DNA from: Lytechinus pictus
Lineage: Eukaryota > Echinodermata > Echinoidea > Temnopleuroida > Toxopneustidae
DNA: 64,000 nt
Assembly: GCF_037042905.1 (NCBI RefSeq)
Contig: NC_087249.1
Coordinates: 12,157,501-12,221,500, forward strand
Reading direction: 5' to 3'
Shown piece by piece: positions 11,001 through 22,300 of the stretch. Both the position numbers and the translations under genes were made by a program. Position 1 is the first letter of the stretch. Each line of letters begins with the position of its first letter. The notes under the pieces were generated by a model. That model was given only the letters and a program-made list of their open reading frames with translations, had not been told where the DNA came from and ran no database searches.

Positions 11001-13430
11001 TCAGAATTTAAAGATTTTGCCATTATGGTAAATGCAGTTGAAACCTTACTGCTGAATGCTGTTGCCATGGTAGTTATCATAAATTACAAAGTTACAATAA
11101 CTGTAAATCCTTTAAAATGAGCCCCTGGGTCCATATTTGTCAGTGATGTTCTGGGATGTTAGAATTTAAAGATTTTGCCCACTACAATGGAAATTTTGAT
11201 TTTGATTTGCCTTTGAGCCTGTTACCAAATATTTTATACAAAAATGGAAAAGTTACCATGATCATATCCTCTATGACACCGTTCTCACTACATTCTTAAA
11301 ACTATTTTAGTGGAAACTAGTTTAAGTAATGAGAACGGTCGAAGCGGTCTTGGAAGCAATCTTCCAAACCAGTTGGAAAACCACCTTGCGATGTGGTTTT
11401 CAAGATCGCTTTGCCTCGTTAAAGTGGTTTTAGCGTAAGTAATTTTTAGCGTAAGTGAGGACACAACCGTTCTTCGAGAAGCGATCTTCGCACATTTTGA
11501 GCGCGCTACAATACCTACACTGCGGTTTTGAATTTTGCGCGGAACGTGTCACCCCTCTGAGAGTGTTTCCATAGCAACAAGATCGCTTTATGTGAAGTGA
11601 TTTTGAAAAGCACTTTTGTGTGATCAAGTGCGAACGCTAGCAAACCGATCTTCCAAACTGGTTTCCTGGATCGGCTTTCAGTAAACTAGTTTTTGAAAGC
11701 GTAATGAGAATGGCCTCTATGAAATGAGGGTAATCGGTCTCTGGGTTTGTATGGGACAGGGATATTTTCGATGGAAACAGAATTAAAAAAAAAAAAAAAA
11801 AATCCTTACAGAATGTCGGAGAAAGTTAAAGAATAATGTCACTTCAACTGGAAAGTCATGGAAAAGGTTATCCTGTTGACTACTGAATTCTGTGATTCGC
11901 GTAGGCTTCGTACAGGGACCACTCAGTTCCAGTAGGCAATGGTCAAGCTATTTCAAAGTGCACTTGGTCCTGCCATGCATGCATTTGCACTTATTTTGGC
12001 TGTTTAACTATATCTAATTCAGCAAAATTCTCAAGTCTGCACAAGGTGACCTTCCGTATCAAGTTGAAGCAATTTCTCGGATCAAATTGTGCAAAATATG
12101 TGGACCTTAAATTTGTTTATTCAAAGTCAAACATGTCTGAAGTCAAAGAGATTTATGTGATCCCAATAGAGTAAACTCGGGTGGATGTCCATCATCTGTG
12201 ATGGAGGATTCATGGAAAGTTACTTTGTCTTTTTTTGCTCAAAAGTCTTAGAAAAAGCAGGGGATTCAGAAAATATTTAAATGCAAAATAAAAGTATACT
12301 GAGGGAGTTGACTATGTGTCGAAAACTGGAGAAAAAGCTTGGAATTTGGAATTTTAATTGGCATGAGGAGAAAACTACAATTTCTTATAAGATGTTTAAA
12401 AAAAAGACATTCTGTAGATGCTGATTAGTGATTGGTCAAATGCCATCGCATGACTGGAACCACACTAACCTAAATTATGTTTACTTTATTTGACATCACC
12501 TTTGTATATGACAGAAGAACGTTATCACTCTCATCCTGTTAATGTTTATCTTGTGTTAATCTCATGAATTAATGTCGAGTATTTCTAGTACACTTGGCAC
12601 AGTGCACCAAATTTTTCATTTTATGTCTTTTATGCACCGGTAATTTATCAATTTTATTATTCTCCTTACAGAAAGTATTTACAGACTCCTGTTCAGAGAC
12701 AGGATTTCAGCAGTTAGTTCAATGTACAGAGTCAAATCAACAAGTTTATAAAAGGTGAGTCCCATATTTGACACATTCTTTTGTGATAACACATGAAACA
12801 TCTTATTCTTATTATATTCGTTATAATGTGAAATGAATTTATTTCTCCTTGGATATGTGGGATATAACCTCTTGTAATTCATGAAGTTGTTTCCTTATTG
12901 TCAAATCTGCAAAAAGTGAAATATTGTATAATTCAAACAATCAAATGCAAAAGAAATAGTGAATGAGTGACATCATCGACCCATATCATTTGCACATTTT
13001 GTGAAAATTAATCAAAATTTTAAAATGTCATAACTTTCTTATTTACAAGCGATTTCAATAAAATTTTGAGGCTTAAATTTTGGTGTGATATTTTTCTTGT
13101 TTTTGGTACATACATTTTTTTTCTTTTTACTTAAATCAACTTTTGTTTGGTTGCCTTTTAAGGTGCATACCATTCAGATATGAATATTCATGCCTATTGT
13201 GTGATTTTATATACGGTTGATCTGTAATTTATTATTTTGTTCTGATTTCTTTCTTTATTTCATACAGTTGTCCCAGATCAAGGGAATTGATAGAAAAATC
13301 ATTCTGGGTATTTGAAGGAGTGATGTTTTGTGTTGGATTATTTGCCTTTCTGGTTGTATACGTGAGACGAAGAAAGCTCAATCGCGAAGCAGCAGAACGA
13401 GTCAGAAAACAGATATCAAACTCAGCTTGA
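8067..13430 (+). CDS. JTB: JTB, jumping translocation breakpoint protein (4 exons)
   Basis: Coding exons: 8067-8152, 10330-10483, 12672-12754, 13268-13430. All have AG/GT borders and consistent phase, giving 161 residues (human JTB has 146). Exon 1 encodes a signal peptide, MWKTLVDICLTGIIATLLIL.., and joins to APVEDREE (human: EAPVQEE). Exon 2 carries SCWETENFTYIGSCDPC, matching the CW..EE.....CSPC pattern of the family. Exon 3 has the further luminal cysteines. Exon 4 has SFWVFEGVMFCVG, a membrane segment at about residues 120-140, and the short basic tail RRRKLNREAAERVRKQI, closely matching the family's C-terminus. JTB is a single-pass type I membrane protein linked in the literature to cytokinesis and mitochondria. 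The exon 1 frame was chosen because only it fits the phase of exon 2; another frame through the same exon (from 8039) is open but does not join. Confidence 0.9.
8246..8507. repeat. Tandem duplication of ~130 bp in JTB intron 1
   Basis: The segment from GATGTAGATAATGGCAAGATG at about 8246 through TTTTAGTGGATTCAGG recurs from about 8373 with small indels (an extra TCAAATAG, loss of CATGTA). The unit is GAT/AAT-rich and non-coding. Confidence 0.75.
8558..9180. mobile_element. MITE A, TTAA-flanked, TIR AGAGGTACTCCAGGC
   Basis: The left end is TTAA then AGAGGTACTCCAGGC; the right end is GCCTGGAGTACCTCT then TTAA. It is about 620 bp with no coding frame. The inner sequence has paired phrases such as AAATTTCATCAAAATCGGAT and its complement near the other end. 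The TTAA flanks suggest a piggyBac- or Kolobok-type source. It shares its right TTAA with MITE B. Confidence 0.85.
9177..9775. mobile_element. MITE B, TTAA-flanked, TIR AGGACAAGTCCACCCCA
   Basis: It runs from TTAA/AGGACAAGTCCACCCCAACA to TGGGGTGGACTTGTCCT/TTAA (9772-9775). The body contains inverted phrases including AAATTTCATCAAAATCGG and TTTCGCTTAATTTCACAAAACAG. Partial copies occur at 12886-13165 and 49622-50210. It abuts MITE A through a shared TTAA. Confidence 0.85.
9797..9950 (+). other. Candidate alternative exon of JTB
   Basis: The stretch is bordered by a plausible acceptor (TTGTTCATTGGGCAG) and donor (AAAGAG/GTAAAG). It is 154 nt long and open in only one frame, which starts with one base completing a codon and ends on a codon boundary. 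That is the same length and phase as the genuine JTB exon 2 (10330-10483). The peptide is charged (RKLIIEERKMMDKVEEDKD) and has only one Cys, so it would remove the CW and CDPC motifs. It could be a mutually exclusive exon or a chance frame. Confidence 0.25.
10524..10670. mobile_element. Short MITE, TIR GGGGCCTGTTGCAGAAAGAG
   Basis: About 147 bp. The ends GGGGCCTGTTGCAGAAAGAG and CTCTTTCTGCAACGGGCCCC are near-perfect inverted repeats, and the inner AAACGCAA / TTGCGTTT also pair. A related copy is at 51549-51680. It sits in JTB intron 2. Confidence 0.8.
11277..11714. mobile_element. hAT-like MITE with 8-bp target duplication CTCTATGA
   Basis: It is flanked by CTCTATGA at 11269-11276 and 11715-11722. 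The ends CCGTTCTCACTAC and, reverse-complemented, CCATTCTCATTAC form an imperfect inverted repeat. The inside is rich in short inverted motifs (AAACCAGTT, AAGATCGCTTT). No coding frame is present. An 8-bp duplication is typical of hAT elements. Confidence 0.75.
12886..13165. mobile_element. Partial MITE B relative in JTB intron 3
   Basis: The stretch CTTATTGTCAAATCTGCAAA to the TTTTGTTTGG..CCTTTTAAGG end matches the right half of MITE B (9500-9775) with many differences. The left half is missing. Confidence 0.6.
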
Positions 13431-13640
13431 AGAGAGACTACTAATGACAGTTATAATATTTTGATTATGGACCAGGCCAATGAAAGGCATGCAATATTCG
13501 TCTGTGAGGTTTCATACCGTGTTAAAGATGAAACTGATGGTATACTACATGTATGAGGTCAATTGGAAGATACTACCCCTTAAATGAACTCACCATCAAA
13601 TAGTCTGGATTGGATGCCGATCAGAATAATGGAGTTCGGC

Positions 13641-13646
13641 AATAAA
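13641..13646 (+). terminator. Candidate polyadenylation signal of JTB
   Basis: AATAAA lies 211 bases after the JTB stop codon and is the first such hexamer downstream. The call rests on position and hexamer only. Confidence 0.45.
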
Positions 13647-13652
13647 TATTGC

Positions 13653-14104
13653 GTTAAAGGAAAGTTCACCGACAAAAATGTTATTGTAAAAATAGCAGAT
13701 AAAATTAATTAAAAATATTGGTAAAGTTTTGGGGAAATTTCATTAAACATTTTACAAAGTTCTAGAAGTTCATTTCTTTGATTTGTGTCCCATCATGTTC
13801 AAGCAGCTTCCCCATGCATCGTAAAAAAAAATCAATGAAATGTCATTTAAAAAAAAAAAGTTTTTTTATTGTACCTTCAATATATCAACAGACAAGTTTT
13901 TTTCACACCCGCTCCTGAAAGCAAAAAAAAGTCACTAAGAACTATTACAAAATTGAAATTCATGCATAATACATTGCATAACATATGGGGCATTTGCTCG
14001 TTTAAAAAACCAAAAAACAAACTCTAAAATGGATTTTCCTCAAACCATTACTAGCATTATTTTCTGTTACTTTTACAACAAAATTTTCTTCAGGGTGAAC
14101 TAGA
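13653..14104. mobile_element. Degenerate MITE after JTB
   Basis: It begins TTAAAGGAAAGTTCACC and ends near CTTCAGGGTGAACT, a weak inverted repeat. A similar start, TTAAAGGGAAACTTCACC, is seen at about 49506. There is no coding frame. Confidence 0.45.
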
Positions 14105-14314
14105 AGGATCTTGGATACATGTAGATGCCAAGCACTTTACAGCACACAGCAAACGGTCATTCAACAAAGTTTGCTTGAGCAGTAGTGTTCATACTGATCT
14201 TTTGATATGGGATAACTTCAGCAGTACTCACTTTTCACCAACAGGAATTTTCTTGATGATTTGGCTTTAGAAATGGAGAAAGAGAGAGAGAAATGGGGGG
14301 GGGGGGGCTGAGAA

Positions 14315-15850
14315 TCAGGGTGACCAGACGCCCCGTATTTCCCGGGATCGTCCCGTATTTTGCTCCTTTGTCCCGGCGTCCTGACAAACCCTTCCCGGGA
14401 TGCCTATTTGTCCCGTATTTCATAATATTGAACAAAATATACATAATTATAAAAGTGACGAATTTTCATCAAATAACCAACAGATGACGAAGCAGAGACA
14501 ATATAATTTACTGTAAACTTTTGCAAGTTCTGCGGTGATTTTCTTGCTAACCCAATATAGTACATTGCAAATGAACTGGCCTCCTGCCTGCATGTGGCAG
14601 GCTACTAGCTAGGCATGTAGGATCGGAGCAGATTCTCAATGGTGCAAAAGATCTCACATGATAAACAGTTTTTCCACCAAAATAATCACAAAATCGGCGG
14701 GAAATTTTTATAATTACATTATGGATTCTCATATTACTGATTTGGAGATGTAACCGGAGGAACAAGTTATTGAGTTTTCATAACTAGATCTAGTTGTTTC
14801 ATTTTGAGTCTTGTTCCTGGTCTTGTTGTGATCGATGCGAACTTGAAATGGGATGGGAGAGATGCCTGTATGATGCCGCAATGTTTCATCTAGTTTTTAA
14901 GTTTGACAATGTTTCACTTTGATATTTTATTCATTTTTATAACATTTTATTTTTTTTTAATATAAAAAATATATTAAAAAAAAGCAAATATCATGATTTT
15001 TGTTAGATAATTGGATTTTTTTTGTTTGCTTGAAGTTTGAACTTTTTTCTTTTTCTATCCTTCTTTCTTCATCCTTCTATCCTTCCTGCTTGCCCCTTTT
15101 TTGTTCCATCTATCTTTATTTCCTATCTTTCTTTCCTGATCCTTTCTCTCTCTCTCTGTTCATTTTCTTTCTTTCTCTTACTTTCCTACTTTTTCAAATT
15201 TCTTTTTTTATTTCCTTCACTCTTTCTTTCCTTAATATTTTCTTTGCTTCCTTCTCCCTCCCTCTCCTCTTTCTCTCCTCCCATTACTTTTTTTATTCTC
15301 TTTTTCCTTCATTCTTTCCCCCCTCTCCTTCCATTTCTTATTTTATATTTTCCTTCTAATTTTTTTTCCGTATTCCTTCTTTCCCTCCCTCCCTTCCTGT
15401 TTTTCTTCTTTCTTTCAAAGAATGAAGGAAACACTTTTCTTTCCTCCTTTTTTCTTACTTTCTTTTCCTTTCTCTCCTTTATTTCTTTCACATATTTATT
15501 CATCTTCCCTTCCTTTCTTTCTATATTCATTTCGAAGAATGACGGAAACCTTTTTTCTCTTTATTCTTTCTTTCATCCTTTTATTCTAACTTTGTTTATT
15601 TTTTCTTATTTTCTTCAATTTCCCCTTTTTCTCTCTCTCTTCTCAATTCATCTCTTTTCTTTCGTCTTCTTTCTCTCCTTCATTCTTTCGTTCACCCTCC
15701 CAATTCTACAGTTTTTTCACAAGTCCAACACCTTGTAGCCTTCTTTGTTGATATTTTTTTTTATTATTAAGACCTGGCTCGGTCGATCAGCTCGTGCAGC
15801 GTGCTTTGTCGATTGTCCCGTATTTCATTTTGTGAAATCTGGTCACCCTG
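14315..15850 (+). mobile_element. hAT-like element, TIR CAGGGTGACCAGA, 8-bp target duplication
   Basis: The ends are CAGGGTGACCAGACGCCCCG and TCTGGTCACCCTG, flanked by a perfect CTGAGAAT at 14307-14314 and 15851-15858. The left subterminal region repeats CCCGTATTTCCCGGGA/TTTGTCCCGTATTTCA. The body is a T/C-rich tract (about 15050-15700). No transposase is visible, so the element is non-autonomous. Related copies are at 29297-30753 (inverted) and 6644-7541 (deleted). Confidence 0.85.
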
Positions 15851-15950
15851 CTGAGAATACAGATAAATTGAATGCAGATACTGATTGTCCTAAGATATTT
15901 TATTGCCATATCAGTCATGATTTTTTGCTATAATACAATCATTGTATGCA

Positions 15951-17640
15951 AAACCTCTATTCCTTCATCAGTAAAAGAAGGGATTGTCGAGTCATGAAGC
16001 TATTACAAAATCAAGTATTCAATGTAGAGCAAACCTGGGAAGCGGATAGGGATGAGAGGCTTGGTTGCAACATATACAGTATCATTGAAAAACATTTAAA
16101 AGTGATTAAGTTCAGTTTCCTACTGACAAAATATTTAGATATGTAATAGACAATTATTTATTGATGCAATATTAATGTGTCCGAGAACTCTCCAATCATT
16201 ACTGTAAAGAGTGATCAGACAGCACTCATACACACATTGTATTGCATGTTTGTTTTATACTTGCCTTTCATGATGTCAAACAGGTTATGTTTCAAAGATA
16301 TCTATATATTGTTACATAAAACATTTGGTATAAATTCTTAAATCTCTATGGTCCTGGAGTGATTTTTTTAAGAGTTCTGTTATACTGTGTAGAGATTGTT
16401 AAAGCATGTCTCAAACTTTGATAAAGGGTCAGTACTCAGAAATATATACAGATAATGCACATTTATGAGTGTGTTGTGCTGATGCAGCGCATTTGAGGGT
16501 ATTTGTGCATGAGAAAAGCAAGAGGCACTGTGTCAAGTGCTTTTACAGGTTATTGTGAATACCCAAGATGCCTGCTTTGTTGTTAATATCACTGATTAAA
16601 AAATGTGCATTATTTGTTTTATAAAATGGGTCGGCAGTATGAATTAGTGGAAAGGTAGGAATCCTTCCAAAGTTTTGAGGATCGCACAGATGAAGAAATG
16701 ACAGTTTTCTATAACAACACCACGGGTATATCTAGTATGCTCACATGGAAGTGTATAAAAATCTTTGCCATAGCCTTTCCTTTGATAGAAGTTATAGAAC
16801 GCATACTCCAGATATCCTTTCAGTTTTTATGTGCTATGAGTAAACTTGTGCTCCCAAAATGCACAATGCTGCATGAAAATGCATGGATACGAGGTTGCAG
16901 AATTAAAGCACGAACACTAGCCTACATACACACTTACTATTGGCTAAATCCTTGAACTTTTTTTATAATATCAATAATTGAGTATCATGTAATAATCCAA
17001 ATTTACAGAAATGTAGCAAGATAAACTGGATGTAAACCGTGTAGCAATTTTCCATTAAGAAGTGTTGCTTTAATGTAAACACATGCACAATACAGTCAAA
17101 ATGCGTCAGTTAATTAAACTTGCTTTTACCTAGTACTCAAAACTTGCATATTCTGACCATATTAACATGGCATTTCTCTTGAATGAAACTAAGTTTTTGC
17201 AGGAAACTCAATCCATTGCATATCCATTGAATATTTGTGTAGGTTCCCAAGTACCTCACTTGGTCACTAAGTTTTAGATTCATTGATTAATTCATGGTTT
17301 GCTTTCAACAACAAGTGTATAAATAAATTTGGCACAACTAAATTGGCAATTATCAGATGGCATTGCAATCGATTGCAAAGAAGCTTCTTGCAGTATATAG
17401 TATACCAACCCCGAAATTCACAAGGTCAACTGAATCGCAGTTGGTTCCTACAGTAAATGTACAGGATTATACTGCACTATTTAAAAGAATTTTGATTATC
17501 TTTTTATCATTATAATACTAATATTGACTGACAGGGTGTGTAACATATAACATTCTTTCGACTGCTGAATTTATATTTTCAGAAGGGAGAATATGAATCC
17601 ATTTGGTGGTCTACAGAATGTGGCATTTCACAGTCTCCCA
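15951..17640. other. Intergenic stretch, nothing recognised
   Basis: AT-rich sequence between the hAT-like element and the tandem repeat at 17.7 kb. Short frames such as 16698-16955 have no splice context, no resemblance to known proteins and no unusual composition. Confidence 0.4.
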
Positions 17641-17689
17641 GTAAGATCATACAGTAGCTTTTTTTGCTAGCATGGGTGGGATTGATTGT

Positions 17690-18690
17690 CTAGAATCAAG
17701 TGTAAGGCCTTTAATCTTATCACTGCCTTAGAATCGATCATCAAAAAGTTAACTTTTAGTATGCTTTTTAATCGATTCTAAGGCTTTACCTCCTATGTTC
17801 AAATAGATTGTCACTCAAAATATTTACAAACATGAAGTGGACATTAATTACATTAAGAAATACAATAAAGTTTAGAATTGCTCATAAAAGGTGATTTTAC
17901 CACATGTAAAATCAATTGCAATACCCTAGCTTACGATATAACCTTTGTACGTTTTTAAAACTGGAATTAAAATACTTCATCTACAACGAGTCTGAACATC
18001 TACAACTAACAAATTACAACGGATTTTATCACATATAAATCAATTGCAATAATATACTTACCATGCTATACACTTTGTGCATTTTAAAAAATCTATCTCA
18101 ATGTCCAAACATATTGTAGCTCCAATAAAATACAATCAAATTTAAAACTGATCATATTATTACCTTTATCACATTTAAAACCAATTACAATACCATATTT
18201 ACAATGGTATTAAACACTGCACAGTTTAAAAGACAATTGGAAAGCTTCACCTCCATATATCCATACGTAGCCCTCCAAAAAAGTGCCATACACTTTGTGC
18301 ATCATCAAAATCAAATGCAAAGCTTTGAACATCTCAATGTCTGGACATATTGTAACTCCAAAATGACACTTGCAAACGATTTTGAAATTGATTATAAAAT
18401 TGATTTTACCATGATGTAGTCAAAAATCGATTTAAATACCTTACTTTACAACAATGTACACCTGTTCCATTTTCAAAATCAATTGAAAGTGTTCTACATG
18501 TATAATCTTAGAACATATTCAAACTCGAAAATAAGACTTACAATTGATTAGATCATAAAATTGATTTTATCTCATTTAAAAATGATTGCAATACCTCGCC
18601 TTTTATATAACTTATGATATATCCTATGTATATTTTTAAAAATCAATCAAGGTTTCACCTCCATGTTTGGCCAGCTCTGAAAAAAGGCTT
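17690..18690. repeat. Diverged tandem repeat, unit roughly 170-190 bp
   Basis: Recurring phrases in the same order mark about five units: TTTATCACATTTAAAA(T/C)CAATTGCAATACC, then ..CTTTGTGCATTTT(T)AAAA, then CACCTCCATG.. or CATCTCAATGTC.., then ACATATTGTAACTCCAAAAT. Examples start near 17890, 18025, 18165, 18410 and 18560. Divergence is high, so it is old. Confidence 0.6.
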
Positions 18691-19395
18691 GCAAAGAAGA
18701 ATATTGAGCCTTCTTCATTGCCAATAATACCGGGCAAAAATATTGACCAACTGGTCAATATTTTCATCGGAGATGACCGGGTAGGAAAATATAACAATAA
18801 CAATGCCTGTAATTTTTATCGTGTGACAAGCTATTGACAAATCAGACATTAGTATCTGTGCTAGCTATCTAATATTAAGGATTATATACCAAGAAACCTT
18901 GTTCCCACACAAATTAGATAACCAACCTTGGAAAATCTAAGAGCAGAAAACTGGGTGAACAGTACGGAACCTATTGTGAGAAAGGGTTTCTTATACACTT
19001 GGCAAACTAGGCATGATTTTGTGAAAGTTTTCAGCACTGAATTACTTGTTCCAACAGTTTCAGTGAAAACAAGCTCAATGAATCATTGCCCAGTGCTTCG
19101 TAACACAATATTTTTCTGTATGCATGAACAATTTGGATTAGTTGCTGGTCTGAGTTTTGAGCATATTGTGTACATGCACTTGAAGCACTTATGCAAATCC
19201 TTCAACAACTGACTAGTGGAGGATGGGCAATTGATCAAATATTACTTGTTTTCTTTTAGTGTTGCCCAACCATCATCTGTGTCTGTTCTGGGGTTGATTT
19301 TACTTAGTCTTGGAGGCTGGCTGGAGCACTTCGATGAATCCAACAACTACAAGACGGGCATTGTTTTTGGCAAAGCAGAGGCAATCAGCCAACAA

Positions 19396-22300
19396 TCATG
19401 TCTTGACTTTGAATGTTGTGACACTTTCATCTCCAGTCTGTTTCGGCATATCTGCCAAGGCAATGGGTTGCACCTGAAGAACTTCTGCGAATCCTGCACC
19501 AAACCAACTGGTGATGTGAAGGTTGTCTAGAGTGAAGTAGTACAGTCTGTCAGAGCAGGAGTTCCTTCTGTAGACTGATCGAGGGTCTGCTGAAAGGATG
19601 TCCTCTACTGCCTGGTGAGCTTCATCATAGCTGGAGAGAAATTCCAGCTTGTGATCTGTGGTACAAGAAAGAATGAATGCTATCAATGACTTACATTTGA
19701 ACAAGGGAGGCCAAGAGCTAAGTATGGTTACACTGTACTTGGTCGTAACTGTATCTACATAATATCAGAATTTTATTTTTAGAATACTATCTGTAATTAA
19801 TCTGTAATTTCCCATTTTAGTAATGTTTACTAGCAATGCAAGGATGACTGAAAGACAGAATATGACTATCATATAAAGAAATACTACTTCAATGCTCAGT
19901 CTTTCTTCCATAGTTGCAACTTATTTTATTTTCAATCACAATGTACATCTCAGTTATGAAGATGGTCTCACAGTAATACAAAATTTCTTTCAAAATTAGT
20001 TTGATTCACAGTTAACTAAAATCATCAGAAAATGAGCTACCTACGTTTGTGTCTCTATCTCTTTGCATGATTACATTGAGACAAACATTTGAAGAAGTCA
20101 TTATTGTGTATTCTTACCCGAATCAGGATTTCTCCAGAATGAAGCAAGCTGAGCCTCAGCACTTGGAGTAAACCGAACAGCAAGTTTCTTAATCGGAGGA
20201 GCTCCTACCCAGTCAGCTACTCTCACATCATTTCTGCCGTCTTCAGTAGCATCAATGCTCTCAGGAGTTATGTTGCCATCTTCACTCTTAATTGTATCTG
20301 AGTCTGATGACCTATCATTTGTCTGTAGGCTAAAACAGTTTTCTTGAGAAGATTCTAAACCACATTGTGTTTCCTGCATATCACTAAGAACCCCTGACGC
20401 ACCACCAAGCTGTATCTCTGATGGCGTTTGCTTGTGAGAATTATCAGTAGTTCTGGTAGAAGCTTGTTTAGGATTGTCATAATCAGTAACATAAGGTTTG
20501 ATATCCAGGACTGGAGTTCTGTCTATCATGTCCACACCAGACAGGTACAGCGTGTTTCCTGAAAGACAAAAACAAGATTGACCTATTGCATTAAACATTC
20601 AAGGGAGGTGAAACATGACAAAGTAAGTGTTCAGGGTATTTCGAGACAGAAGGATCATTATTTCTTTTGGGTCCATTTTGAAAGTTCATACATGAGCATG
20701 GTATCCACTTGCCTTTCCACAAGGCCTCATGACTCGGCATATGCTCATGCCACGTAACATGTATAGACCAAGATGAGACTTATCGCCTAGCCGGTTCACC
20801 CAGGTTGGGCCACTAGTCTCTTTTCACTAGTTTCTAACATGGTTTCTAACATGCACATCCTATCAGGCACAGGTCCTTGTCTACAAGCTAGGTGTCCACC
20901 TTGTAATAATACCCAATATTTATAATGCACTCTTCCCAAATAACTCAAAGTGCTCACAATTTAAATATACCTAATTTACACCCCCCCCAAAAAAACAACA
21001 TACATTAATGAAGGAAGTTGTCTAAAAAAAAAAATTTAAGGACTTTTGAAGGATTCAATGGTTGGGGAATGTCTTAACTGAGAGGGAGTTTGTTCCCATT
21101 CCATTGAGGATGCAACAGTGAAGGTTCCATCTCAGAGGCAGTGCCACTGCCCCCCCCCCACCCCCACTGGGAGTACATTGTACATACCTTCCACTTTGTC
21201 CAGTCTTGCCAGAGTGAGTCCTATAGGGTTCGGTCTATGGGGAGACCTGGATGCAAAAACGCCAACCTTTCTTCCATTCAGTCTTGGAGGTTTCACTTTG
21301 GCTTTGGTGAATTTCTCTTGGCTGTTCTCATGGAACACAAAGAGAATCCTGGAAGACAACATATATAATCATGAAGTTTCAGTTTCAAAATTTATTGATC
21401 AAAATCCACATATATTGGATCATTCTCAATTTTACATTACAATTACTTTAATATATGGACAATTACAGTTAGACACAAAGTTACAAATCAAATATACGAA
21501 ATACAGAGAGAGAGAGATAGATAGAAATATAGTGGGCCCCTTACAGATAATAGTTAAGAAACATTAATACTTAGGTCACATTCTTGAAAAATTATGGTTA
21601 ACAAATTTCATGTTGAACCCTAAAACAATCAATAATTGACCTCTTATAGCATAGGTAAAATTGTATGTTTTTTTTTTCTTTTGAACGAAAGTATTTTAAA
21701 CTTCCCAGAAATATGATACCAAACTTCTTGCTGTTTTCAGGCAAGGACCCGGTAGGGGTTCACACGGTTACAGCCCGATAGACCGCGGGTCCGATAGACC
21801 GCGGGTCCGATAGTCCGCGGGTCCGATAGACCGCGGGTCCGATAGACCGCGGGTCCGATAGTCCGCGGGTCCGATAGACCGCGGGTCCGATAGACCGCGG
21901 GTCCGATAGACCGCGGGTCCGATAGTCCGCGGTGTGTGTAAAATTATTATCAGGATATAGTGAGATCCAATGTCATCAAGAGGTCAAAAGGCCAATGATA
22001 CAAGTCCATGGGGTTCTATAACGATGACCCAAAGGACAATCGCCCCCTGACATCTACTTGCAAGGAAAATATTATCCCCATATTTTTATCGTGCAGGGAC
22101 TGTTACCCCCCCCCCGGAAATTTACCCTCTAGACGCCATACGGAGCCTCTAAAATGCCATCGACTTGACGACATGGCGAGATACTTTATCTTGCCGTGTC
22201 GGCTAAATAAGCTTATTATGTCCGCATGGCGCGATACGTTATCCTGCCAAGCCAGTCCACATGTCAACAAGGCGATATATCGGGATTCTCGCCGGGACTT

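Noticed and set aside
15000-15738. 233-codon hydrophobic frame that looks multi-membrane
   Set aside because: Same pyrimidine tract as at 6.7 kb, inside a transposon with clean target duplication.
18928-19530. Two plus-strand frames (94 and 104 codons)
   Set aside because: The second is antisense to the verified last exon of TRMO; the first has no splice signals or recognisable domain.
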